A DNA stretch of 64,000 nucleotides from Ptiloglossa arizonensis (lineage: Eukaryota; Arthropoda; Insecta; Hymenoptera; Colletidae), in contig NW_027479671.1 of assembly GCF_051014685.1 (NCBI RefSeq), forward strand, positions 1-64,000. Reading direction: 5' to 3'. Every line of letters begins with the position of its first letter. Position 1 is the stretch's first letter. Shown here piece by piece: positions 49,033-61,040 of this stretch. The notes under the pieces were generated by a model. That model saw only the letters and a program-made list of their open reading frames with translations. It was not told where the DNA came from and made no database searches. The translations under genes were made by a program, and so were the position numbers.

Positions 49033-52000
49033 AGTTATTGGTTTCGAGTATCAGACTTGCGAAAATTATGATGGTTTCTCAACCATTCGTTAACCGCAAA
49101 CTCCCATATCTCGCGAACGGATTGACGAACTCGAGAAATTCCTGTTGCATCTGAAAGTAGAAACTCGCCCGATTACAAAGATATGTGTGTTTTCCCCCTA
49201 GGCCTTTGTAGTTGTTTGTTTCGAGTATCAGACTTGCGAAAATTTTGATGGTTTCTCAACCATTTATTAACTTCAAACTCCCATATCTCGCGAACGGATT
49301 GACGAACTCGAGAAATTCCCGTGGCATGTGAAAGTAGAAAGTCGCCCGATTTCAACGGTATGTGTATCTTTCCCCTAGGCCTTTGTAGTTATTGGTTTCG
49401 AGTATCAGACTTGCGAAAATTTTGATGGTTTCTCAACCATTCCTTATTTTCACACTTCCATATCTCGCGAACGGATTGGCGAACTCGAGAATTTCCTGTT
49501 GCATCTGAAAGCAGAAACTCGCCCGATTACAACGGTGTGTGTACTTTTCCCCTAGGCCATTCCAGTTGTTGGTTTCGAGTATCAGACCAGCGAAAATTTT
49601 GATGGGTTCTAATGTATTCCTTAACTTCAAACTTCCATATCTCGCGAACGGATTGACGAACTCGAGAATTTCCTATTGCATCTGGCAGCAGAAACTCGCC
49701 CGATTACAATGGTATGTGTATTTTTCCCCTAGGCATTTGTAGTAATTGGTTTCGAGTATCAGACTTGCGAAAATTGTGATGGTTTCTCAACCATTCCTTA
49801 ACTTCAAACTCCCATATCTCGCGAACGGATTGACGAACTCGAGAAATTCCTGTTGCATGTGAAAGTAGAAAGTCGCCCGATTACAACGGTATGTGCATTT
49901 TTCCCCTAGGCCATTGTAGTTATTGGTGTCGAGTATCAGACTTGCGAAAATTTTGATGGTTTCTCAACCATTCCTTTTCTTCCAACTCCCATATCTCGCG
50001 AACGGATTGACGAACTCGAGAATTTCCTATTGCATCCGAAAGCAGAAACTCGCCCGATTACAAAGATATGTGTGTTTTCCCCCTAGGCCTTTGTAGTTGT
50101 TGGTTTCGAGTATCAGACTTGCGAAAATTTTGATGGTTTCTCAACCATTCCATAACTTCAAACTCCCATATCTCGCGAACGGATTGACGAACTCGAGAAA
50201 TTCCTGTTGCATCTGAAAGTAGAAACTCGCCCGATTACAACGGTATGTGTATTTTTGCCCTAGGCCATTGTAGTTATTGGATTCGCGTATCGGACTTGCG
50301 AAAATTTTGATGATTTCTCAACCATTCTTTAACTTCAAATTCCCATATCCCGCGAACGGATTGACGAACACGAGAAATTACTGTTGCATGTGAAAGTAGA
50401 AAGTCGCCCGATTACAATGGTCCGTGTACTTTTCCCCTAGGCCATTCCAGTTATTGGTTTCGAGTATCAGACCAGCGAAAATTTTGATGGTTTCTCAACC
50501 ATTCCTTAACATCAAACTCCCATATCCCGCGAACGGATTGACGAACTCGAGAAATTCCTATTGCATCTGAAAGCAGAAACTCGCCCGATTACAAAGATAT
50601 GTGTGTTTTTCCCCTAGGCCTGTGTAGTTGTTGGTTTCGAGTATCAGACTTGCGAAAATTTTGATGGTTTCTCAACCATTCCTTAAATTCAAACTCCCAT
50701 ATCTCGCGAACGGATTGACGAACTCGAGAAATTCCTGTTGCATGTGAAAGTAGAAAGTCGCCCTATTACAATGATATGTGTACTTTTCCCCTGGGCCATT
50801 CCAGTTATTGGTTTCGAGTATCAGACTTGAGAAAATTTTGATGGTTTCTCATGCATTCCTTAACTTCACACTTCCATATCTCGCGAACGGGTTGACGAAC
50901 TCCAGAATTTCCGATTGCATCTGGAAGCAGAAACTCGTCCGATTACAACGGTATGTGTATTTTCCCCCTAGGCCATTGTAGTTATTGGTTTCGAGTATCA
51001 GACTTGCGAAAATTTTGATGGTTTCTCAACCATTCCTTAACTTCCAACTCCCATATCTCGCGAACGGATTGACGAACTCGAGAATTTCCTATTGCATCTG
51101 AAAGCAGAAACTCGCCCGATTACAACGGTGTGTGTATTTTTCCCCTAGGCCCTAGTAGTTATTGATTTCAAGTATCAGACTTGCGAAAATTGTGATGGTT
51201 TCTCAACCATTCCTTAACTTCAAACTCCCATATCTCGCGAACGGATTGACGAACTCGAGAAATTCCTGTTGCATGTGAAAGTAGAAAGTCGCCCGATTAC
51301 AACGGTATGTGTATTTTTCCCCTAGGCCTTTGTAGTTATTGGATTCGAGTATCAGACTTGAGAAAATTTTGATGGTTTCTCAACCATTCCTTATTTTCAC
51401 ACTTCCATATCTCGCGAACGGATTGGCGAACTCGAGAATTTCCTGTTGCATCTGAAAGCAGAAACTCGCCCGATTACAACGGTGTGTGTACTTTTCCCCT
51501 AGGCCATTCCAGTTGTTGGTTTCGAGTATCAGACCAGCGAAAATTTTGATGGTTTCTAATGTATTCCTTAACTTCAAACTTCCATATCTCGCGAACGGAT
51601 TGACGAACTCGAGAATTTCCTATTGCATCTGGCAGCAGAAACTCGCCCGATTACAATGGTATGTGTATTTTTCCCCTAGGCATTTGTAGTAATTGGTTTC
51701 GAGTATCAGACTTGCGAAAATTGTGATGGTTTCTCAACCATTCCTTAACTTCAAACTCCCATATCTCGCGAACGGATTGACGAACTCGAGAAATTCCTGT
51801 TGCATGTGAAAGTAGAAAGTCGCCCGATTACAACGGTATGTGCATTTTTCCCCTAGGCCATTGTAGTTATTGGTGTCGAGTATCAGACTTGCGAAAATTT
51901 TGATGGTTTCTCAACCATTCCTTTTCTTCCAACTCCCATATCTCGCGAACGGATTGACGTACTCGAGAAATTCCGGTTGCATGTGAAAGTAGAAAGTCGC

Positions 52001-54522
52001 CCGATTCCAACGGTATGTGTATTTTTCCCCTAGGCCTTTGAAGTTATTGGTTTCGAGTATCAGACTTGCGAAAATTATGATGGTTTCTCAACCATTCGTT
52101 AACCGCAAACTCCCATATCTCGCGAACGGATTGACGAACTCGAGAATTTCCTATTGCATCTGAAAGCAGAAACTCGCCCGATTACAAAGATATGTGTGTT
52201 TTCCCCCTAGGCCTTTGTAGTTGTTGGTTTCGAGTATCAGACCAGCGAAAATTTTGATGGTTTCTCAAGCATTCCTTAACTTCAAACTTCCATATCTCGC
52301 GAACGGATTGACGAACTCGAGAATTTCCTATTGCAACTGTATGCAGAAACTCGCCCGATTACAACGGTATGTATATTTTTGCCCTAGGCAATAGTAGTTG
52401 TTGGTTTCGAGTATCAGACCAGCGAAAATTTTGATGGTTTCTCAACCATTCCTTAACTTCCAACTCCCATATCTCGCGAACGGATTGACGAACTCGAGAA
52501 ATTCCCGTTGCATCTGAAAGTAGAAATTCGCCCGATTACAAAGATATGTGTGTTTTCCCCCGTAGGCCCTTGTAGTTGTTGGTTTCGAGTATCAGACCAG
52601 CGAAAATTTTGATGGTTTCTCTAGCATTCCTTAACTTCAAACTTCCATATCTCGCGAACGCATTGACGAACTCCAGAAATTCCTGTTGCATGTGAAAGTA
52701 GAATCTCCCCCGATTACAATGGTATGTGTATTTTTCCCCTAGGCATTTGTAGTTGTTGGTTTCGAGTATCAGACTTGCGAAAATTTTGATGATTTCTCAA
52801 CCATTCCTTAACTTCAAACTCCCATATCTCGCGAACGGATTGACGAACTCGAGAAATTCCTGTTGCATGTGAAAGTAGAAAGTTGCCCGATTACAACGGT
52901 ATGTGCATTTTTCCCCTAGGCCATTGTAGTTATTGGTTTCGAGTATCAGACTTGCGAAAATTTTGATGGTTTCTCAAGCATTCCTTAACTTCAAACTTCC
53001 ATATCTCGCGAACGGATTGACGAACTCGAGAATTTCCAATTGCAACTGTATGCAGAAACTCGCCCGATTACAACGGTATGTATATTTTTGCCCTAGGCAA
53101 TAGTAGTTGTTGGTTTCGAGTATCAGACCAGCGAAAATTTTGATGGTTTCTCAACCATTCCTTAACTTCCAACTCCCATATCTCGCGAACGGATTGACGA
53201 ACTCGAGAAATTCCCGTTGCATCTGAAAGTAGAAACTCGCCCGATTACAAAGATATGTGTGTTTTCCCCCGTAGGCTCTTGTAGTTGTTGGTTTCGAGTA
53301 TCAGACCAGCGAAAATTTTGATGGTTTCTCAAGCATTCCTTAACTTCAAACTTCCATATCTCGCGAACGGATTGACGAACTCGAGAATTTCCTATTGCAA
53401 CTGAATGCAGAAACTCGCCCGATTACAACGGTATGTATATTTTTGCCCTAGGCAATAGTAGTTGTTGGTTTCGAGTTTCAGACCAGCGAAAATTTTGATG
53501 GTTTCTCAACCATTCCTTAACTTCCAACTCCCATATCTCGCGAACGGATTGACGAACTCGAGAAATTCCCGTTGCATCTGAAAGTAGAAATTCGCCCGAT
53601 TACAAAGATATGTGTGTTTTCCCCCTAGGCCTTTCTAGTTGTTTGTTTCGAGTATCAGACTTGCGAAAATTTTGATGGTTTCTCAACCATTTATTAACTT
53701 CAAACTTCCATATCTCGCGAACGGATTGACGAACTCGAGAAATTTCTGTTGCATCTGAAAGTAGAAACTCGCCCGATTACAACGGTATGTGTATTTTTCC
53801 CCTAGGCCATTGTAGTTATTGGATTCGAGTATCAGATTTGCGAAAATTTTGATGATTTCACCAACCATTCCTTAGCTTCAAACTCCCATATCTCGCGAAC
53901 GGATTGACGAACTCGAGAACTTCCTGTCGCATGTGAAAGTAGAAAGTCGCCCGATTACAACGGTATGTGCATTTTTCCCCTAGGCCTTTGAAGTTATTGG
54001 TTTCGAGTGTCAGACTTGCGAAAATTTTGATGGTTTCTCAACCATTCCTTATCTTCACACTTCCATATCTCGCGAACGGATTGACGAACTCGAGAATTTC
54101 CTATTGCATCTGAAAGCAGAAACTCGCACGATTACAACGGTGTGTGTACTTTTCCCCTAGGCCATTCCAGTTGTTGGTTTCGAGTATCAGACCAGCGAAA
54201 ATTTTGATGGTTTCTCAACCATTCCTTAACTTCAAACTCCCATATCTCGCGAACGGATTGACGAACTCGAGAATTTCCTATTGCATCTGAAAGCAGAAAC
54301 TCGCCCGATTACAATGGTATGTGTATTTTTCCCCTAAGCATTTGTAGTTATTGGTTTCGAGTATCAGACTTGCGAAAATTTTGATGATTTCTCAACCATT
54401 CGTTAACTTCAAACTCCCATATCTCGCGAACGGATTGACGAACTCGAGAAATTCCTGTTGCATGTGAAAGTAGAAAGTCGCCCGATTACAACGGTATGTG
54501 CATTTTTCCCCTAGGCCATTGT
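49033..54522 (+). repeat. 31-monomer tandem duplicate, left copy (5,490 bp)
   Basis: This pairs with 54523-60012 at a constant offset of 5,490 bp along its whole length, checked at 49173, 50778, 51380 and 53683. Visible differences are few: a CTGGGCC variant at 50791, GAGTTTCAG near 53474, and in the other copy TTTTCGCCC near 55743, TTCCAACTCC near 55646 and CCCCCAGGCC near 55926. The unit exceeds 31 x 177 by three bases, carried by monomers with extra bases such as CCCCCGTAGGC (52558, 53267) and TTTCACCAACC (53866). Confidence 0.92.
49418..51959 (+). repeat. 11-monomer-spaced internal duplication
   Basis: 49418-50012 is repeated at 51365-51959 with an offset of 1,947 bp (11 x 177). The shared marker is TTCTAATGTATTCC, a monomer otherwise reading TTCTCAAGCATTCC. 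It lies inside the 5,490-bp unit and so appears again at 54908-57449, meaning it is older than the 5,490-bp duplication. Confidence 0.82.
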
Positions 54523-57500
54523 AGTTATTGGTTTCGAGTATCAGACTTGCGAAAATTATGATGGTTTCTCAACCATTCGTTAACCGCAAACTCCCATATC
54601 TCGCGAACGGATTGACGAACTCGAGAAATTCCTGTTGCATCTGAAAGTAGAAACTCGCCCGATTACAAAGATATGTGTGTTTTCCCCCTAGGCCTTTGTA
54701 GTTGTTTGTTTCGAGTATCAGACTTGCGAAAATTTTGATGGTTTCTCAACCATTTATTAACTTCAAACTCCCATATCTCGCGAACGGATTGACGAACTCG
54801 AGAAATTCCCGTGGCATGTGAAAGTAGAAAGTCGCCCGATTTCAACGGTATGTGTATCTTTCCCCTAGGCCTTTGTAGTTATTGGTTTCGAGTATCAGAC
54901 TTGCGAAAATTTTGATGGTTTCTCAACCATTCCTTATTTTCACACTTCCATATCTCGCGAACGGATTGGCGAACTCGAGAATTTCCTGTTGCATCTGAAA
55001 GCAGAAACTCGCCCGATTACAACGGTGTGTGTACTTTTCCCCTAGGCCATTCCAGTTGTTGGTTTCGAGTATCAGACCAGCGAAAATTTTGATGGGTTCT
55101 AATGTATTCCTTAACTTCAAACTTCCATATCTCGCGAACGGATTGACGAACTCGAGAATTTCCTATTGCATCTGGCAGCAGAAACTCGCCCGATTACAAT
55201 GGTATGTGTATTTTTCCCCTAGGCATTTGTAGTAATTGGTTTCGAGTATCAGACTTGCGAAAATTGTGATGGTTTCTCAACCATTCCTTAACTTCAAACT
55301 CCCATATCTCGCGAACGGATTGACGAACTCGAGAAATTCCTGTTGCATGTGAAAGTAGAAAGTCGCCCGATTACAACGGTATGTGCATTTTTCCCCTAGG
55401 CCATTGTAGTTATTGGTGTCGAGTATCAGACTTGCGAAAATTTTGATGGTTTCTCAACCATTCCTTTTCTTCCAACTCCCATATCTCGCGAACGGATTGA
55501 CGAACTCGAGAATTTCCTATTGCATCCGAAAGCAGAAACTCGCCCGATTACAAAGATATGTGTGTTTTCCCCCTAGGCCTTTGTAGTTGTTGGTTTCGAG
55601 TATCAGACTTGCGAAAATTTTGATGGTTTCTCAACCATTCCATAACTTCCAACTCCCATATCTCGCGAACGGATTGACGAACTCGAGAAATTCCTGTTGC
55701 ATCTGAAAGTAGAAACTCGCCCGATTACAACGGTATGTGTATTTTCGCCCTAGGCCATTGTAGTTATTGGATTCGCGTATCGGACTTGCGAAAATTTTGA
55801 TGATTTCTCAACCATTCTTTAACTTCAAATTCCCATATCCCGCGAACGGATTGACGAACACGAGAAATTACTGTTGCATGTGAAAGTAGAAAGTCGCCCG
55901 ATTACAATGGTCCGTGTACTTTTCCCCCAGGCCATTCCAGTTATTGGTTTCGAGTATCAGACCAGCGAAAATTTTGATGGTTTCTCAACCATTCCTTAAC
56001 ATCAAACTCCCATATCCCGCGAACGGATTGACGAACTCGAGAAATTCCTATTGCATCTGAAAGCAGAAACTCGCCCGATTACAAAGATATGTGTGTTTTT
56101 CCCCTAGGCCTGTGTAGTTGTTGGTTTCGAGTATCAGACTTGCGAAAATTTTGATGGTTTCTCAACCATTCCTTAAATTCAAACTCCCATATCTCGCGAA
56201 CGGATTGACGAACTCGAGAAATTCCTGTTGCATGTGAAAGTAGAAAGTCGCCCTATTACAATGATATGTGTACTTTTCCCCTAGGCCATTCCAGTTATTG
56301 GTTTCGAGTATCAGACTTGAGAAAATTTTGATGGTTTCTCATGCATTCCTTAACTTCACACTTCCATATCTCGCGAACGGGTTGACGAACTCCAGAATTT
56401 CCGATTGCATCTGGAAGCAGAAACTCGTCCGATTACAACGGTATGTGTATTTTCCCCCTAGGCCATTGTAGTTATTGGTTTCGAGTATCAGACTTGCGAA
56501 AATTTTGATGGTTTCTCAACCATTCCTTAACTTCCAACTCCCATATCTCGCGAACGGATTGACGAACTCGAGAATTTCCTATTGCATCTGAAAGCAGAAA
56601 CTCGCCCGATTACAACGGTGTGTGTATTTTTCCCCTAGGCCCTAGTAGTTATTGATTTCAAGTATCAGACTTGCGAAAATTGTGATGGTTTCTCAACCAT
56701 TCCTTAACTTCAAACTCCCATATCTCGCGAACGGATTGACGAACTCGAGAAATTCCTGTTGCATGTGAAAGTAGAAAGTCGCCCGATTACAACGGTATGT
56801 GTATTTTTCCCCTAGGCCTTTGTAGTTATTGGATTCGAGTATCAGACTTGAGAAAATTTTGATGGTTTCTCAACCATTCCTTATTTTCACACTTCCATAT
56901 CTCGCGAACGGATTGGCGAACTCGAGAATTTCCTGTTGCATCTGAAAGCAGAAACTCGCCCGATTACAACGGTGTGTGTACTTTTCCCCTAGGCCATTCC
57001 AGTTGTTGGTTTCGAGTATCAGACCAGCGAAAATTTTGATGGTTTCTAATGTATTCCTTAACTTCAAACTTCCATATCTCGCGAACGGATTGACGAACTC
57101 GAGAATTTCCTATTGCATCTGGCAGCAGAAACTCGCCCGATTACAATGGTATGTGTATTTTTCCCCTAGGCATTTGTAGTAATTGGTTTCGAGTATCAGA
57201 CTTGCGAAAATTGTGATGGTTTCTCAACCATTCCTTAACTTCAAACTCCCATATCTCGCGAACGGATTGACGAACTCGAGAAATTCCTGTTGCATGTGAA
57301 AGTAGAAAGTCGCCCGATTACAACGGTATGTGCATTTTTCCCCTAGGCCATTGTAGTTATTGGTGTCGAGTATCAGACTTGCGAAAATTTTGATGGTTTC
57401 TCAACCATTCCTTTTCTTCCAACTCCCATATCTCGCGAACGGATTGACGTACTCGAGAAATTCCGGTTGCATGTGAAAGTAGAAAGTCGCCCGATTCCAA

Positions 57501-60012
57501 CGGTATGTGTATTTTTCCCCTAGGCCTTTGAAGTTATTGGTTTCGAGTATCAGACTTGCGAAAATTATGATGGTTTCTCAACCATTCGTTAACCGCAAAC
57601 TCCCATATCTCGCGAACGGATTGACGAACTCGAGAATTTCCTATTGCATCTGAAAGCAGAAACTCGCCCGATTACAAAGATATGTGTGTTTTCCCCCTAG
57701 GCCTTTGTAGTTGTTGGTTTCGAGTATCAGACCAGCGAAAATTTTGATGGTTTCTCAAGCATTCCTTAACTTCAAACTTCCATATCTCGCGAACGGATTG
57801 ACGAACTCGAGAATTTCCTATTGCAACTGTATGCAGAAACTCGCCCGATTACAACGGTATGTATATTTTTGCCCTAGGCAATAGTAGTTGTTGGTTTCGA
57901 GTATCAGACCAGCGAAAATTTTGATGGTTTCTCAACCATTCCTTAACTTCCAACTCCCATATCTCGCGAACGGATTGACGAACTCGAGAAATTCCCGTTG
58001 CATCTGAAAGTAGAAATTCGCCCGATTACAAAGATATGTGTGTTTTCCCCCGTAGGCCCTTGTAGTTGTTGGTTTCGAGTATCAGACCAGCGAAAATTTT
58101 GATGGTTTCTCTAGCATTCCTTAACTTCAAACTTCCATATCTCGCGAACGCATTGACGAACTCCAGAAATTCCTGTTGCATGTGAAAGTAGAATCTCCCC
58201 CGATTACAATGGTATGTGTATTTTTCCCCTAGGCATTTGTAGTTGTTGGTTTCGAGTATCAGACTTGCGAAAATTTTGATGATTTCTCAACCATTCCTTA
58301 ACTTCAAACTCCCATATCTCGCGAACGGATTGACGAACTCGAGAAATTCCTGTTGCATGTGAAAGTAGAAAGTTGCCCGATTACAACGGTATGTGCATTT
58401 TTCCCCTAGGCCATTGTAGTTATTGGTTTCGAGTATCAGACTTGCGAAAATTTTGATGGTTTCTCAAGCATTCCTTAACTTCAAACTTCCATATCTCGCG
58501 AACGGATTGACGAACTCGAGAATTTCCAATTGCAACTGTATGCAGAAACTCGCCCGATTACAACGGTATGTATATTTTTGCCCTAGGCAATAGTAGTTGT
58601 TGGTTTCGAGTATCAGACCAGCGAAAATTTTGATGGTTTCTCAACCATTCCTTAACTTCCAACTCCCATATCTCGCGAACGGATTGACGAACTCGAGAAA
58701 TTCCCGTTGCATCTGAAAGTAGAAACTCGCCCGATTACAAAGATATGTGTGTTTTCCCCCGTAGGCTCTTGTAGTTGTTGGTTTCGAGTATCAGACCAGC
58801 GAAAATTTTGATGGTTTCTCAAGCATTCCTTAACTTCAAACTTCCATATCTCGCGAACGGATTGACGAACTCGAGAATTTCCTATTGCAACTGAATGCAG
58901 AAACTCGCCCGATTACAACGGTATGTATATTTTTGCCCTAGGCAATAGTAGTTGTTGGTTTCGAGTATCAGACCAGCGAAAATTTTGATGGTTTCTCAAC
59001 CATTCCTTAACTTCCAACTCCCATATCTCGCGAACGGATTGACGAACTCGAGAAATTCCCGTTGCATCTGAAAGTAGAAATTCGCCCGATTACAAAGATA
59101 TGTGTGTTTTCCCCCTAGGCCTTTCTAGTTGTTTGTTTCGAGTATCAGACTTGCGAAAATTTTGATGGTTTCTCAACCATTTATTAACTTCAAACTTCCA
59201 TATCTCGCGAACGGATTGACGAACTCGAGAAATTTCTGTTGCATCTGAAAGTAGAAACTCGCCCGATTACAACGGTATGTGTATTTTTCCCCTAGGCCAT
59301 TGTAGTTATTGGATTCGAGTATCAGATTTGCGAAAATTTTGATGATTTCACCAACCATTCCTTAGCTTCAAACTCCCATATCTCGCGAACGGATTGACGA
59401 ACTCGAGAACTTCCTGTCGCATGTGAAAGTAGAAAGTCGCCCGATTACAACGGTATGTGCATTTTTCCCCTAGGCCTTTGAAGTTATTGGTTTCGAGTGT
59501 CAGACTTGCGAAAATTTTGATGGTTTCTCAACCATTCCTTATCTTCACACTTCCATATCTCGCGAACGGATTGACGAACTCGAGAATTTCCTATTGCATC
59601 TGAAAGCAGAAACTCGCACGATTACAACGGTGTGTGTACTTTTCCCCTAGGCCATTCCAGTTGTTGGTTTCGAGTATCAGACCAGCGAAAATTTTGATGG
59701 TTTCTCAACCATTCCTTAACTTCAAACTCCCATATCTCGCGAACGGATTGACGAACTCGAGAATTTCCTATTGCATCTGAAAGCAGAAACTCGCCCGATT
59801 ACAATGGTATGTGTATTTTTCCCCTAAGCATTTGTAGTTATTGGTTTCGAGTATCAGACTTGCGAAAATTTTGATGATTTCTCAACCATTCGTTAACTTC
59901 AAACTCCCATATCTCGCGAACGGATTGACGAACTCGAGAAATTCCTGTTGCATGTGAAAGTAGAAAGTTGCCCGATTACAACGGTATGTGCATTTTTCCC
60001 CTAGGCCTTTGA
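54523..60012 (+). repeat. 31-monomer tandem duplicate, right copy (5,490 bp)
   Basis: Second copy of the 5,490-bp unit. The left junction is set at the first base after which the copies agree (GAAG at 49031 versus GTAG at 54521). Agreement ends between about 59967 and 60007, where this copy reads AGTTGCCC and CCTTTGAAG instead of AGTCGCCC and CCATTGTAG. Confidence 0.9.
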
Positions 60013-61040
60013 AGTTATTGGTTTCGAGTGTCAGACTTGCGAAAATTTTGATGGTTTCTCAACCATTCCTTATCTTCACACTTCCATATCTCGCGAACGG
60101 ATTGACGAACTCGAGAATTTCCTATTGCATCTGAAAGCAGAAACTCGCACGATTACAACGGTGTGTGTACTTTTCCCCTAGGCCATTCCAGTTGTTGGTT
60201 TCGAGTATCAGACCAGCGAAAATTTTGATGGTTTCTCAACCATTCCTTAACTTCAAACTCCCATATCTCGCGAACGGATTGACGAACTCGAGAATTTCCT
60301 ATTGCATCTGAAAGCAGAAACTCGCCCGATTACAATGGTATGTGTATTTTTCCCCTAAGCATTTGTAGTTATTGGTTTCGAGTATCAGACTTGCGAAAAT
60401 TTTGATGATTTCTCAACCATTCGTTAACTTCAAACTCCCATATCTCGCGAACGGATTGACGAACTCGAGAATTTCCTATTGCATCTGAAAGCAGAAACTC
60501 GCACGATTACAACGGTGTGTGTACTTTTCCCCTAGGCCATTCCAGTTGTTGGTTTCGAGTATCAGACCAGCGAAAATTTTGATGGTTTCTCATGCATTCC
60601 TTAACGTCAAACTTCCATATCCCGCGAACGGATTGACGAACTCGAGAAATTCCGGTTGCATGTGAAAGTAGAAAGTCGCCCGATTACAGCGGTATGTGTA
60701 TTTTTCCCCTAGCACTTTGAAGTTATTGGTTTCGAGTATCAGACTTGCGAAAATTTTGATGGTTTCTCAACCATTCCTTAACTTCCAACTCCCGTATCTC
60801 GCGAACGGATTGACGAACTCGAGAATTTCCTATTGCATCTGAAAGCAGAAACTCGCACGATTACAACGGTGTGTGTACTTTTCCCCTAGGCCATTCCAGT
60901 TGTCGGTTTCGAGTATCAGACCAGCGAAAATTTTGATGGTTTCTCAACCATTCCTTAACTTCAACCTCCCATATCTCGCGAACGGATTGACGAACTCGAG
61001 AATTTCCTATTGCATCTGAAAGCAGAAACTCGCACGATTA
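59459..61040 (+). repeat. Nested 3-, 2-, 2- and 1-monomer duplications
   Basis: A variant monomer with CTCGCACGATTAC occurs at 59616, 60147, 60501, 60855 and 61032. The spacings are 531, 354, 354 and 177 bp, all exact multiples of 177. 59459-59933 is repeated from 59990 to about 60470. This is the clearest case in the window of small-step expansion of one variant. Confidence 0.85.
60790..60806 (-). promoter_or_regulatory. CENP-B-box-like site, full match to the core consensus
   Basis: On the minus strand this reads GTTCGCGAGATACGGGA, which fits the mammalian CENP-B box core nTTCGnnnnAnnCGGGn at all nine fixed positions. It is the only full match I noticed. The common monomer differs from it by one base (TGGG for CGGG). 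Whether any protein binds it is unknown, and the host may not have CENP-B. Roughly 3-4% of random 177-bp monomers would carry a one-mismatch site by chance. Confidence 0.4.
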
